DNA of 64,000 nt from positions 62,001-126,000 of the forward strand of contig JACDZG010000001.1 in NCBI GenBank assembly GCA_013426805.1. The letters are read 5' to 3'. Source of the stretch: Chromatiaceae bacterium. GTDB lineage: Bacteria; Pseudomonadota; Gammaproteobacteria; Chromatiales; Chromatiaceae. Positions 45,059-54,458 of this stretch are shown here, one piece after another. The translations under genes were made by a program, and so were the position numbers. Position 1 is the stretch's first letter; each line of letters begins with the position of its first letter. The notes under the pieces are model-generated. The model was not told the DNA's origin. It made no database searches and worked only from the letters and a program-made list of their open reading frames with translations.

Positions 45059-45637
45059 ATGATGATTGCATCGAACCCGGCGGGTGTCGGCACCACCCCT
45101 CCCCGCCGAGCGGCTTGGCGCGGGCCCACGCGCGGCCTGTGCCTGGCGACCGCCGGGCTGGCGCTCGGCCTGACCGGCTGCGCGACCAGCCCTGACCCGC
45201 ATCAAGGCGGGTTCGTCAGCGGCATCGTGGGTCTGGCCGGGGGCGGCTATCAGCGGCGGATCGATGAGCGGGAGGGGACCTATCAGGGCGAACTCGACGC
45301 CGGACAACAGCTCAAGGCGCAGGCGCGCGCACTCGAACAGGAGCGGGCCGCGGTGCGTTCCGACCTGAATCGGGCGAACGCGCGGCTCGCGGACCTGGAG
45401 CAGCGTCTGGCACGGCAGCGGGCGGCTCTCAAGGCGCAGGGTACGGCAGCCAACCGAGCCGAGGCCCAACGTCTCGCCAAGGCCCAAGCGCGGGTGGCCA
45501 GCACCAAGGGCAGCTTGCGCGGCATCAGCACCGAAGATCAGTCGGTAGCGGACCTGAAGGCACGCTCACAAGCGGTGGCGCGGGATCTCGACGAGATCGA
45601 TACCCTGGTTGCGTCGGTAGGCGGTAAAGGGTTCTGA
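45059..45637 (+). CDS. coiled-coil lipoprotein
   Basis: Two ATGs occur in a row (45059 and 45062). The AGGAGGT at 45049-45055, overlapping the upstream stop, is best spaced for the second. A lipoprotein signal ends LALGLTGCATS. A short Gly-rich segment (GGFVSGIVGLAGGGY) precedes a long charged coiled coil (QLKAQARALEQERAAVRSDL; RLADLEQRLARQRAALKAQG). The upstream lipoprotein gene is only 8 bp away, so the pair is co-expressed and may interact. No family recognised. Confidence 0.75.
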   Translation: MMIASNPAGVGTTPPRRAAWRGPTRGLCLATAGLALGLTGCATSPDPHQGGFVSGIVGLAGGGYQRRIDEREGTYQGELDAGQQLKAQARALEQERAAVRSDLNRANARLADLEQRLARQRAALKAQGTAANRAEAQRLAKAQARVASTKGSLRGISTEDQSVADLKARSQAVARDLDEIDTLVASVGGKGF

Positions 45638-45761
45638 CCAATCTGACGAAAATCGTCTGGACCCCGTCCCGCTCACGCACAAAGGCCGCGCGCTCGGCCG
45701 CGGAACCGAGCGGTCACGGGCCTTCCGCACCGCGACCATCACCCTGAGGTAGCAACGCAAC

Positions 45762-46304
45762 ATGCTCCACGATCACCCCCTGGCCAAGGTCCTGACCGTC
45801 GTCCCGCTCCTGCTCGGTGCCGTGGCGGTCCTCGCCGCGCCGGTCACTGAGATCCGGCCGCTGAATACCGCGGTGATCAAGGCCACCACCGGCCTCTGCA
45901 ACCGCGGGACCATCTGCCACGTGGACAAGGCGGGCGTCTGGACACCGCCGACCCGGGTGGCGATTGTCAGCGTGCTGGCGGCGGAGCAGGCGGAGGTCGC
46001 GCTCTATGTGGACCTGGAGGTGAGTACCCGACCGGAGATGTATCAATGCGCCGGCAATGACTCCAACGGCTGTATTTTCCGCATGAAATACGCCGGCCCC
46101 GGACTCTATGTCTATGGCGCCAACAGTGGGAACACCTATCTGGGTTCCAACGTCACCGACACCAGCATCAGTTTTCCGACCGGATACGGGATCATTGTCC
46201 CGGCCGGGTCCCCGGTCTATGTCCACCTGGACGTGCGCAACCAGAGCCTGATCGACCTGAAGGTCGACCAGGACGCCTGGATCTACTATGTCCCGGTCGA
46301 GTAG
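45762..46304 (+). CDS. exported hypothetical protein (180 aa)
   Basis: A signal peptide (VLTVVPLLLGAVAVLAAP) is followed by a beta-rich domain with four cysteines (TGLCNRGTICHVD; YQCAGNDSNGCIF) that could form two disulfides. The segment TRVAIVSVLAAEQAEVALYV and the ending VHLDVRNQSLIDLKVDQDAW suggest an Ig-like fold. Family unknown. The 3' end overlaps the convergent mrfB-like gene by 19 bp. Confidence 0.65.
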   Translation: MLHDHPLAKVLTVVPLLLGAVAVLAAPVTEIRPLNTAVIKATTGLCNRGTICHVDKAGVWTPPTRVAIVSVLAAEQAEVALYVDLEVSTRPEMYQCAGNDSNGCIFRMKYAGPGLYVYGANSGNTYLGSNVTDTSISFPTGYGIIVPAGSPVYVHLDVRNQSLIDLKVDQDAWIYYVPVE

Positions 46305-47572
46305 GGCTCGATGGCCAGTTCGAGCTGACCCGCCGGCCGCTCACGGCCCAGCTTGACCCGCAGACGCGTCTGGCGGCGCTCCCGCTCCGGCCCCGGCGGC
46401 AGGGATTGCGTGAGTAAGAGCGCCCGCGTCAGGTCCCCGCGATGATGCTCGCAATAGCGCGCGAGCGCCGCCCGTGCGTTCGCGTCCCCGCGCGCCGCCA
46501 GGGCTTCCCAGATACCGCTCGCCTGCACCCAATCGCCCGCCCGGCGGTACAGCCGTGCCAGGTCGTGCAGTCCCGACGCGTCCAGGTCCTGCCGATTGGC
46601 GGCCAGGATGCGCAGGGCACGCGTTGGGTCCCGGCGTTGCCAGGCGGCGGCCACCGTCCGACAGTCTGCCCCGTAGGCGGCCGGGTCCCGATAGACGCCG
46701 ACCAGGGCCGGGAGCAGGCCGGCCAGCGAGAAGAGGTCGTCGCGATTGTGCCGCAGCACGGCGGCCAGCGGGGCGGTCTCGCCGCGCCGCAGCCAGCCCA
46801 GCCAGGCGGCGGGGGCGGCAGCACCCGGCAGATCGCCGCTGCGCTGAAAACCGAGCAGACGGGACTCGGCGGTGATCAGTCGGCAGTCCGGCCACCGGCG
46901 GGCGAAGGCCCGGCGCATGGGGCCGAGCAAATCCAGGTGCGGGAGACCGTCCAGGGGGTCCGCCCGGTTGGCGAGTCGGAACCGGGTGGCGAGCAACGGG
47001 GCATCGAAGGCACGGCCGTTATAGGTCAGCAGCGCGGCGGGCCGGGTCAGCTCGGCAGCGATGCGATCCAGATAGACCGGCTCCGCATCCAACCGGGTCA
47101 GCAGATACTGGCGCAGCAGCCACTGCCTGCCGTCCGCGCGCAACACGCCGGTCAGAAACGCCCAGGTACCGGTGCCGCCCGCCAGTCCGCTGGTCTCGGT
47201 GTCGAGACACAGCCAGTCCCCCGCGGCGCCGGCGTCCGGCCCCTGCGCGTCAAATAAACCGGCAGCGAGCACCGCCTCACCCCACGGCAGATCGCCCCAC
47301 GCCGTCATCCCTGTCGGCAGCACCCGCTCGTGCCCCCGGCCGCCGGACAGGCGCCGCTCCAGCCGCAGCACCCCCGGCGCCAGGCACTCCGCTCCCAGGG
47401 CATTCGCCAGGGCGCCCTCGTCGGGAATCCCACCCGTAGTCCGGTCGGCCGTCCGCCCGACGCCGACCCGACGCAATCGCTCGACCAATGCCGGCCGGTC
47501 GGCCGCGGGCGTGGCCGGCGTCGGGTCCGGTGCTTGACCCCGGATGCGGCGCAGCCGCTCTTCAAACCCCAT
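46286..47572 (-). CDS. YprB/MrfB-like RNase H-fold exonuclease
   Basis: The 428-residue protein starts MGFEERLRRIRGQ at ATG 47572; upstream in-frame codons lie inside the helicase 3' end. The exonuclease motif I is WLCLDTETSGLAGGTGTWAF, motif II includes LLTYNGRAFDAPLL, and a later Asp lies in LRHNRDDLFSLAGLLPAL, as in the DnaQ-like RNase_H_2 (YprB) family. The C-terminal 130 residues are TPR-like. The start overlaps the helicase stop by 11 bp, so the two are translationally coupled. In Bacillus subtilis YprA-YprB (MrfA-MrfB) form a mitomycin C excision-repair pair, and this arrangement reproduces it. Confidence 0.85.
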   Translation of the reverse strand: MGFEERLRRIRGQAPDPTPATPAADRPALVERLRRVGVGRTADRTTGGIPDEGALANALGAECLAPGVLRLERRLSGGRGHERVLPTGMTAWGDLPWGEAVLAAGLFDAQGPDAGAAGDWLCLDTETSGLAGGTGTWAFLTGVLRADGRQWLLRQYLLTRLDAEPVYLDRIAAELTRPAALLTYNGRAFDAPLLATRFRLANRADPLDGLPHLDLLGPMRRAFARRWPDCRLITAESRLLGFQRSGDLPGAAAPAAWLGWLRRGETAPLAAVLRHNRDDLFSLAGLLPALVGVYRDPAAYGADCRTVAAAWQRRDPTRALRILAANRQDLDASGLHDLARLYRRAGDWVQASGIWEALAARGDANARAALARYCEHHRGDLTRALLLTQSLPPGPERERRQTRLRVKLGRERPAGQLELAIEPYSTGT

Positions 47573-50012
47573 GATCCGCCGCCGCATCGGCCGCGCACGA
47601 CCCTTCCAGCAACCCGAGCACGCGCAGTGTCGCCGCCCGCGGCGTGATCGCCCGCTGCGCGTCGCCGGGCAGCACCGGCCCCACGCAGGCGGGGCAGCCG
47701 CCGCTGCAGCCGCAGCCCGCCACCAGCCCGCGGGCATCCCGCACCAGGGTCTCCGCGGCGTCGTAGAGCGGTGCCGAGAGCCCTACCCCGCCCGGATAGT
47801 TGTCGTAAAGAAACAAGGTCGGTTCGAAGCGGGCGACCGCGGACTCCTCGACCAGCGCGTTGTCGGGTCCGCGCAAGTGACCGCGCCCGTCGTTGCCGGT
47901 GACCGCAAACCAGGTTCCCTGCCCGTCACCCACCGCCCGTCCCAGATCATGCAGCTCGGCCATGGAGCGCAGCGCGGCCACATGATGCAGGGCATAGGCG
48001 GCACCCAAAAACCCCTCGATCGCTTGCTGACGGTCGGGCAGCAACGCCTCCAGCGCGGCCGGCTGCGCCTGCCACCAGACGGCCGTGGTGTGCAGCTCCT
48101 GATCGGGCAGATCGATGTTGCCGTAGCCGATGTTGTCGTGGCTGTAATAGCGGATCTTCTTGTAACCGGGGTAGCGGCGCACCAGATGGACCTCCCCCTG
48201 GGCCACCACCCCGCCCGGTGCAGCGCCCGTCCCGCTCGCCCGTCCCTCGAAACGGTCCAGGATCTTGAGCCGGGTATAGTCGATGGCGTCGGTGTAATAG
48301 TCGGCCCGGGTGCGGGTCACGAAGGCCTTGCGGCCCGGCCAGTCCAGCCGCTCCACCTGATAGGGCTGCGACTGGATCATGTAGATGGCCCCGACATAGA
48401 TAGTGCCGGGGGCGCTGGACCAGTCGACCTCGGCGATGATGGTCTGAGCCCCGCCGGTGGTGTCGATCACCACGAAATTGCCCTCCGCCACCGAGCGCAG
48501 CGAGACCGCATTGGCCGGATAGCTGTCCGCCACCCAGAACCACTGATCCCCCTGACGCTGCAGGACCCCCTCGTCGCGCAGATAGGAGAGCATCTCCGGC
48601 AGATCCTCGGCGCCGAACTGCTCGCCATCCCGGAACGGCAGTTCGAAGGCGGCGCAGCGCACGTGTTCGAGCAGGATCAGGAGCTGATCGGGGTGGATCC
48701 GCGCATGCTCCGGGGAAGCATCGAAGAAAAATTCGGGATGGCGGACCAGATATTGATCGAGCGGGTCGCTGGTCGCGACCAGCACGCCCAGCGACGGGCG
48801 CAGCCGCCGTCCGGCCCGCCCCAGGCGCTGCCAGGTGGCGGCGATGGTGCCCGGATAACCGTTGAGGATCGCCACGTCCAGGGCGCCGATATCCACCCCC
48901 AACTCCAGCGCCGAGGTACTCACCACCAGATCGACGCGGCCGGCGCGCAGCGCCTGCTCGGCGGCGCGCCGATCGCTCGGCAGATAGCCGCCGCGATAGG
49001 CCAGCACCCGCGGCGGGCGGCGCGGGTCCTTGTCGAACACGTCTTTGAGGTACTTGGTAATCACCTCCACCATCAAGCGGGAACGGGCAAAGACAATCGT
49101 CTTGAGCCCCGACTTCACCGCCATCCGGGCGATACGGGTGGTCTGGGAACGCGCGGAGGCGCGGATGCCCAGATCCGGATTGATCACCGGCGGATTCCAC
49201 AAAAGCAGCGAGCGCTCGCCTTGCGGGGCGCCGCTGCGCGTGATGGCGGTCACCGGTTCACCACACAAGCGTTGCGCCAACTCCGCCGGGTTGGCGATGG
49301 TGGCCGAGGTGAAGATGAAGGTGGGCGACACCCCGTAGAAGCGGCAGATGCGCCGCAGCCGGCGGAACACATTGGCCACATGCGAGCCGAAGACCCCGCG
49401 ATAACTGTGCAGTTCGTCCACCACCACGAAGGCCAGACCCTCGAAAAACTGCGCCCATTTGGTGTGATGCGGCAGAATCGCCTGATGGAGCATGTCCGGG
49501 TTGCTCAGCACCAGATCGCCGCGCGTACGCACCGCCTTGCGGGCATCGCCGGGGGTGTCGCCATCGAAGGTATAGGCACGGATCCCGGTGCCGCCGGCCG
49601 CCGTGAGCGCCCGGCCCAGTTCGGTCAGCTCGGCCACCTGATCCTGCGCCAGGGCCTTGGTGGGAAACAGATAGAGCGCCTTGCGTCCGGCCTGCAGCAC
49701 GGCATCGAGGACCGGCAGGTTGTAGCAGAGTGTCTTGCCGGAGGCGGTCGGCGTGGCGACTACCAGATGTCGCCCCGCCCGCGCCAGGTCGAATGCTTCG
49801 CGCTGGTGGGCATAGAGCCGGGGAACGCCGCGCGCGATCAGGGCCGCGGCCAGACCAGGCGCGAGCTCGGGCGGCAGGTCGAGCCAGGCCGCCGGGGTTG
49901 CCGGGCGTACCAGGGCGCCGCTGATCCGCGCTTGATAGCGTGTCGTCAGCCGCTCCTGGAGGCGGCTCACCGCCTGGTCCGGTGCGGCAGGCAGTCGACC
50001 TGAGTCTGGCAT
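47562..50012 (-). CDS. YprA/MrfA-like DEAD/DEAH helicase with DUF1998 zinc site
   Basis: The protein has 816 residues from ATG 50012. Q-motif region LYAHQREAF, Walker A ATPTASGKT, motif II VVVDELHSY, motif III FTSATIANP, and the C-terminal lobe motifs STSALELGVDIGALDVAI and QRLGRAGRR are superfamily 2 helicase signatures. The C terminus has LFLYDNYPGGVGLSAPLYD and four cysteines in CGCSGGCPACVGP, the DUF1998 zinc-binding site of MrfA. It is the first gene of the pair with the exonuclease. MrfA is a 3'-5' translocating helicase that, with MrfB, removes mitomycin-type adducts. Confidence 0.9.
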   Translation of the reverse strand: MPDSGRLPAAPDQAVSRLQERLTTRYQARISGALVRPATPAAWLDLPPELAPGLAAALIARGVPRLYAHQREAFDLARAGRHLVVATPTASGKTLCYNLPVLDAVLQAGRKALYLFPTKALAQDQVAELTELGRALTAAGGTGIRAYTFDGDTPGDARKAVRTRGDLVLSNPDMLHQAILPHHTKWAQFFEGLAFVVVDELHSYRGVFGSHVANVFRRLRRICRFYGVSPTFIFTSATIANPAELAQRLCGEPVTAITRSGAPQGERSLLLWNPPVINPDLGIRASARSQTTRIARMAVKSGLKTIVFARSRLMVEVITKYLKDVFDKDPRRPPRVLAYRGGYLPSDRRAAEQALRAGRVDLVVSTSALELGVDIGALDVAILNGYPGTIAATWQRLGRAGRRLRPSLGVLVATSDPLDQYLVRHPEFFFDASPEHARIHPDQLLILLEHVRCAAFELPFRDGEQFGAEDLPEMLSYLRDEGVLQRQGDQWFWVADSYPANAVSLRSVAEGNFVVIDTTGGAQTIIAEVDWSSAPGTIYVGAIYMIQSQPYQVERLDWPGRKAFVTRTRADYYTDAIDYTRLKILDRFEGRASGTGAAPGGVVAQGEVHLVRRYPGYKKIRYYSHDNIGYGNIDLPDQELHTTAVWWQAQPAALEALLPDRQQAIEGFLGAAYALHHVAALRSMAELHDLGRAVGDGQGTWFAVTGNDGRGHLRGPDNALVEESAVARFEPTLFLYDNYPGGVGLSAPLYDAAETLVRDARGLVAGCGCSGGCPACVGPVLPGDAQRAITPRAATLRVLGLLEGSCAADAAADHGV

Positions 50013-50101
50013 CGTCTGGAGTCCCCGGATGATCTGGCACAACCGGCAGATTACACCGAAGATGCGGCGAGCGCTGCGCCCACCGCGACGGTTGCTTGAT
50101 G

Positions 50102-50183
50102 AGCCTGCGGATAGGCCGACATTGCCTTGGCGTCGGGGCGGGTTTGAAACCCGCCCCTACATCCGGTTATCGTGTTGGAGGCT
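50102..50183. repeat. palindromic element, family B, copy 2
   Basis: Left end AGCCTGCGGATA, central palindrome GGGGCGGGTTTGAAACCCGC in part, and right end ATCCGGTTATCGTGTTGGAG followed by GCT match the copies at 27367-27471 and 59658-59742, with more divergent ends. It lies in the 291-bp gap between the helicase and PfkB-kinase genes, which otherwise shows no gene. Confidence 0.7.
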
Positions 50184-50303
50184 GATCGCCCACGCGAGTC
50201 TCCGGCGTCGCAGACCGATGTTCTCCCCGCGCCCGCAAGACTCTTCTCAGGAACCCGCTTCAGGTAAACTGCCGGGATTCAATATCCTGATCCCGGAGTT
50301 TCA

Positions 50304-51293
50304 ATGGCGCGCTATCACGTTTACGGCATCGGCAATGCCCTGGTCGATATGGAATACGAGATCGGCTATGCCGACCTGGCAGCGCTCGGCATCGACAAGG
50401 GGGTCATGACCCTGGTGGACGAGGCCAAGCAGCTCGAGATCATGCTCTACCTCGCCGCGCATCACCATCAGCGCGGCTCCGGCGGCTCGGCCGCCAACAC
50501 CCTCATCGCCCTGAGTCAGTTCGGCGGCAGCGCCTATTACTCCTGCAAGGTGGCGGACGACGAACTGGGCCATTTCTATATGCACGATCTGCGTGAGGGC
50601 GGCGTCGACACCAACCACCACACCGCGAAGGATCAGGGTCACACCGGCCGCTGCGTGGTGCTGATCACCCCCGACGGGGACCGCACCATGTGCACCTTCC
50701 TGGGTGTGAGCGGCAACCTCTCCGACAACGAACTGGTGGAAGCCGCCCTGCGCGACGCCGACTGGTTCTACACCGAGGGCTATCTGGTCACGTCCCCCGG
50801 CGCCCGCGCGACATCCATCAAGGCGCGTGAGTTCGCCGCGGCGGCCGGGGTGCGCACCGCCATCTCACTCTCCGACCCCAACATGGTCACCTATTTCAAA
50901 GACGGCCTGCTGGACATGATCGGCCCCGGTGTCGATCTGATCTTCGCCAACGAATCCGAGGCCATGGGTCTGGCCGGCACCGACAGTCTCGACGTCGCGC
51001 TCGATTATCTCAAGACCCTGAGTCGTGAGTTCGCCGTCACCCGTGGGCCCAAAGGCGCCCTGGTCTGGGACGGCCGGACGCTGATCCGCATCGTCGGCAA
51101 CAAGGTCGATGCGATCGACACCGTCGGCGCCGGGGACATGTTCGCCGGGGCCTATCTCTATGGACTGACCCAGGGTTGGGACCGCCAGCGCGCGGGGGAT
51201 CTGGCCTCCGCCGCCTCCGCCCGGCTGGTCACCACCCTGGGACCGCGCATCCGCCGCGAGGAGACCCAGGAGATCCTGCTGGGCTTTCTCTGA
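50304..51293 (+). CDS. PfkB family sugar/nucleoside kinase (adenosine-kinase-like)
   Basis: The 329-residue protein contains the two PfkB signatures: GSGGSAANTLIALSQFGG near the N terminus and DTVGAGDMFAGAYLYGLTQG near the C terminus, with the catalytic Asp in GAGD. The start MARYHVYGIGNALVDMEYE and FANESEAMGLAG agree with proteins annotated as adenosine kinase or PfkB in proteobacteria. Substrate is most likely a nucleoside or sugar; this cannot be decided by sequence alone. It is monocistronic and convergent with the ligase-like gene. Confidence 0.9.
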   Translation: MARYHVYGIGNALVDMEYEIGYADLAALGIDKGVMTLVDEAKQLEIMLYLAAHHHQRGSGGSAANTLIALSQFGGSAYYSCKVADDELGHFYMHDLREGGVDTNHHTAKDQGHTGRCVVLITPDGDRTMCTFLGVSGNLSDNELVEAALRDADWFYTEGYLVTSPGARATSIKAREFAAAAGVRTAISLSDPNMVTYFKDGLLDMIGPGVDLIFANESEAMGLAGTDSLDVALDYLKTLSREFAVTRGPKGALVWDGRTLIRIVGNKVDAIDTVGAGDMFAGAYLYGLTQGWDRQRAGDLASAASARLVTTLGPRIRREETQEILLGFL

Positions 51294-53637
51294 GCCCTGG
51301 TCCGTCCCCGTCCGGTCGGGGCGCGGACGACGCCGCTGAGCGGATTGCAACGCGTCGGCGCGCGGGCTCACGCCAGAGCGCACAGAGCGCGAGCAGCAGG
51401 AACAGGGTCATGAGCGCCGGAACATCCAGCAGGGTGCCGGTCAGACCCAATACCAGAAAACCGACCAGGGCCGCCGCCGACGCGGCCCCGAACAGGTGCC
51501 CCCGCCGCGCCTGCCCGAACGCCCGCCCCAGCGCGGTGACGCTCAACGCCGCGAACGCGGCCAACCCGAGCAGTCCCAGGTCGAAATAGAGAGCGACATA
51601 CAGGTTCTTGAGATGCCAGGCGAGGTGCCGGAAATCGTTAAAGGCGAACCAGCGATCGCCCCCGGCCGAGAAATCGCCGTTCGCCAGCAGGTCACGCCCC
51701 GCGGGATCGAGCAGACGGACCCGCGCGATATCGATCACACTCCCGGCGGCGCCCTGGTTGGTCAAGACGAACACGGTGGTTCGCGGATCGTACCAGGGCG
51801 GGAGGGACGCCGCGTCCAAGTCGAACCGCCCCGCCAGGTCCTGCCAATCCGCGGCGCCCGCTGGGAGTGGAAAGCCGAGTTCACGGGTGCTCGGCTGCCA
51901 CCGCTCCGGTTCCAGCAAGCGCCGCGGTTGCAGCTTGATCTTCAGCCCGGCCGCGCTGCGCCCTGGATTGCGCGCCCGCACCAGCACCCGATAGGACCCG
52001 GGGATCAGGCCGGTCAGGCGCTGACCGAAACACAGGTCACCGGTCCCGGCCAGACGCAGGTAGGGGGACCTGCCGGCCGGCGGAAAAAACCAGATCCCCG
52101 CGCTGTGATCGGCCGCGCTCGTGACGTTGGTCAGCGGGAAGCTGCCCAGTCCCTCCCCCAGCAGGACGGTCAGCGGGGCCGCGGCCCGCAGCGACAGACC
52201 GTGCTGCCAATGCGCCAGACGCGTCTTGAGGTCCTGGCCGGCGGTGGCCGCACGCGCCTGAATCTGATACCCCGACAGACTCAAGGTCACCGTCGCCAGC
52301 AGCAACCCCAGACCGAGCAGGAGTGTGCCGGCCGCGCGCCACCCCAGGTGGGGCCGCAGCATCCGCCCCACCGCGAGCCCGCCCACCCCCAGCACCAGAA
52401 TCGAGGGCAGCACGATCGCCAACGCCGGAGCCAAGGCAACCGCGTTCCAGCGGCTGGTCAACATGGCCCGCAGTGCCAGCGCCGCCCCCGCGGCGAACAG
52501 CACGGCCAAGCCCCCGCCGAGCAGCGCCGCCGAGGCGCCGCGACGCACACTCAAACCGGCGGCCAGCCCCCCCAGGATCACCGGCAGATAGCCCAGGAGC
52601 AGCAGGCTGCCGCCCCAGCGGTAGCCGAGCAGGAACAGCGCCAGACTGACCAGCAGGTAGCCGGCCGTCGCCGCCAGGCGCCCGACCGACAGGCCGGCAT
52701 GGCCGGCCGCGACCGCGCTTGTCAGTGCCGAGACCAGGGTCAGGAACGCCACCCCGACCGCCAGATAGGTCGTGCGGGTAAAGGTGACCATGAGGGCGTA
52801 GGCGGCCAATCCCAGGGCCGCGGCGCCTAAGAGGACGAGCGGCCAGCGCCGCGCCCGCAGCAGGGTCCAGAGTGCCAACGGCCAGGCCAGCACCAGCAAA
52901 CCGTCCACCGCTTCACCGCCCAGGTGCATCTGCGACACCGGGCCGGTGATCCGGTAGGTCCCGGACAGGTCGAGCCAGGTCGCCGCCAGACCGGTCAGGT
53001 TGGTTGCGGTGACCAGGTCGATGAGCAGGCCCCGCTCCCAGAGCACCAAGCCGCCGAACGCGCTCAGCGCCAGCGCGCAACCGACGGCGAGCCGCGTCTC
53101 GGTCGCCGTCCGGTCGGCGCTCAACTGCGCGGCGAGCAGGGGCCAGAACACGAGTGCCCACAGCGGACCTTTGGCGACCCGCAGCGCGTTCCAACCGCTG
53201 AGATACCCATTCCAGGCATTCGCATCCAGTGCCGCCAGGGGGAACAGACCGCGCACCAGACCCACCAGCAGAACCAGTGCCAGGAACCAGACCGGCACGA
53301 AACTGCGCCGCAGCAGGTGCGCACCGCTGCCTGAAGCCTGTCCGGCCGCCCAGGCCGAACCGGCCAGAATGGCCAACAGGGCGTCTTGCTCGCCGAGCAG
53401 CAAACGGCCGGACCAGGCACCCAGGTCCACCACGGCGAGGAGCACCGGCAGGGCGATCAGCCAGGCCCGTGGATCACGCCACTGGGCGGCTCCCAGCACC
53501 AGCGCAAGGATGGCCAACCAGGGCCGTCCCAGCGGATAATCCCACAGCAGCCCGACCCCCAGCCCCAGGAGGCAGAGCCCGAGACCACGTTGCCCCCAGT
53601 GCGCGGGAGTCGATTCGGAAATTGCGCGGATCACCAT
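51229..53637 (-). CDS. O-antigen-ligase/polymerase-like membrane protein
   Basis: The protein has 802 residues from ATG 53637. At least twelve hydrophobic helices are visible. A large periplasmic domain (about 500-690) is included, with YRVLVRARNPGRSAAGLKIK and FDLDAASLPPWYDPRTTVFV, a carbohydrate-binding-like beta fold. Wzy/WaaL features include FTRTTYLAVGVAFL and HWQHGLSLRAAAPLTVLLGE followed by GLGSFP, and the C-terminal HLAWHLKNLYVALYFDLGLL, which resembles the HNxxL motif region. It probably joins or polymerises surface polysaccharide. The last 65 bp overlap the PfkB-kinase gene convergently, so the extreme C terminus has little constraint of its own. Confidence 0.78.
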   Translation of the reverse strand: MVIRAISESTPAHWGQRGLGLCLLGLGVGLLWDYPLGRPWLAILALVLGAAQWRDPRAWLIALPVLLAVVDLGAWSGRLLLGEQDALLAILAGSAWAAGQASGSGAHLLRRSFVPVWFLALVLLVGLVRGLFPLAALDANAWNGYLSGWNALRVAKGPLWALVFWPLLAAQLSADRTATETRLAVGCALALSAFGGLVLWERGLLIDLVTATNLTGLAATWLDLSGTYRITGPVSQMHLGGEAVDGLLVLAWPLALWTLLRARRWPLVLLGAAALGLAAYALMVTFTRTTYLAVGVAFLTLVSALTSAVAAGHAGLSVGRLAATAGYLLVSLALFLLGYRWGGSLLLLGYLPVILGGLAAGLSVRRGASAALLGGGLAVLFAAGAALALRAMLTSRWNAVALAPALAIVLPSILVLGVGGLAVGRMLRPHLGWRAAGTLLLGLGLLLATVTLSLSGYQIQARAATAGQDLKTRLAHWQHGLSLRAAAPLTVLLGEGLGSFPLTNVTSAADHSAGIWFFPPAGRSPYLRLAGTGDLCFGQRLTGLIPGSYRVLVRARNPGRSAAGLKIKLQPRRLLEPERWQPSTRELGFPLPAGAADWQDLAGRFDLDAASLPPWYDPRTTVFVLTNQGAAGSVIDIARVRLLDPAGRDLLANGDFSAGGDRWFAFNDFRHLAWHLKNLYVALYFDLGLLGLAAFAALSVTALGRAFGQARRGHLFGAASAAALVGFLVLGLTGTLLDVPALMTLFLLLALCALWREPARRRVAIRSAASSAPRPDGDGPGLRESPAGSPGSPRGGCAVPGW

Positions 53638-53731
53638 CGCTTTGTGGTTCGCCTGCTCGATCGAGGATACTGTTCGTCGCGCACAACCCGCCCCGCGCGG
53701 CCTTACACCTACTCGCCAATGGTCCCAACCC

Positions 53732-54289
53732 ATGCCTGTCTACGAGTTCTATTGTCCGGATTGTCACACGATCTTCAATTTCTTCGCGCGACGCGTCGAT
53801 ACCGCCACCCGCCCGGACTGTCCGCGCTGCGGCCGACCCGAGCTGGGGCGCCAGGCAAGCCTGTTCGCCATAAGCAAGGGCCGCGCCGAGACCGCCGCGC
53901 AAGACACCGAGGAACTGCCGGCAGGAGTCGACGAGGAACGCATGATGCAAGCCTTCGCCGCCATGGCCGGAGAGCTGGAGGGCCTCGACGACACCGACCC
54001 CAAGCAGGCGGCGCGCCTGATGCGGCGCCTGTTCGACGCCTCCGGCCTCAAGCTGGGCGATGGCATGGCCGAGGCGATCCGCCGCATGGAGGCCGGCGAA
54101 GACCCGGAGCAGGTCGATGCCGAACTGGGCGACGCGCTGGATAGCGAGAACCCGTTCGCCGCCTTGACCGCCGGCAAGAGCGGTGCGGACGCGCTCCGCA
54201 GCCTGCGCCGCGAGTGCTTACCGGCGGCCCGCGACGACACCTGGTATCCCTTGCACGGCGCGGATCACGGAGCAATCCGGCCATCCTGA
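53732..54289 (+). CDS. FmdB-type zinc-ribbon protein
   Basis: The 185-residue protein starts MPVYEFYCPDCHTIFNFFAR and has a second knuckle CPRCGRPELGR, a four-cysteine zinc ribbon as in FmdB proteins. The remainder is acidic and helical (MQAFAAMAGELEGLDDTDPK; RLMRRLFDASGLKLG). FmdB-family proteins are putative regulators without a settled function. It is divergent from the ligase-like gene and 169 bp upstream of gcvR. Confidence 0.85.
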   Translation: MPVYEFYCPDCHTIFNFFARRVDTATRPDCPRCGRPELGRQASLFAISKGRAETAAQDTEELPAGVDEERMMQAFAAMAGELEGLDDTDPKQAARLMRRLFDASGLKLGDGMAEAIRRMEAGEDPEQVDAELGDALDSENPFAALTAGKSGADALRSLRRECLPAARDDTWYPLHGADHGAIRPS

Positions 54290-54458
54290 TCCGGTTGGTC
54301 GTCCGGGAGCGGGGACGCGCATCCGCCGGCGGCACCACGCGGGGTGCCGCCGCCCGAATCAGGAACCGCTGCCGCGCGCCTGACCCTGTACGACCGACCG
54401 AAGCCCCATGGTACACTCGCCCGCTCATCCGGCAACCCCAGACCGCGACTCTACGGAC

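Noticed and set aside
47544-50003. 819-codon plus-strand frame opposite the MrfA-like helicase
   Set aside because: It mirrors a helicase with all motifs and shows no domain of its own.
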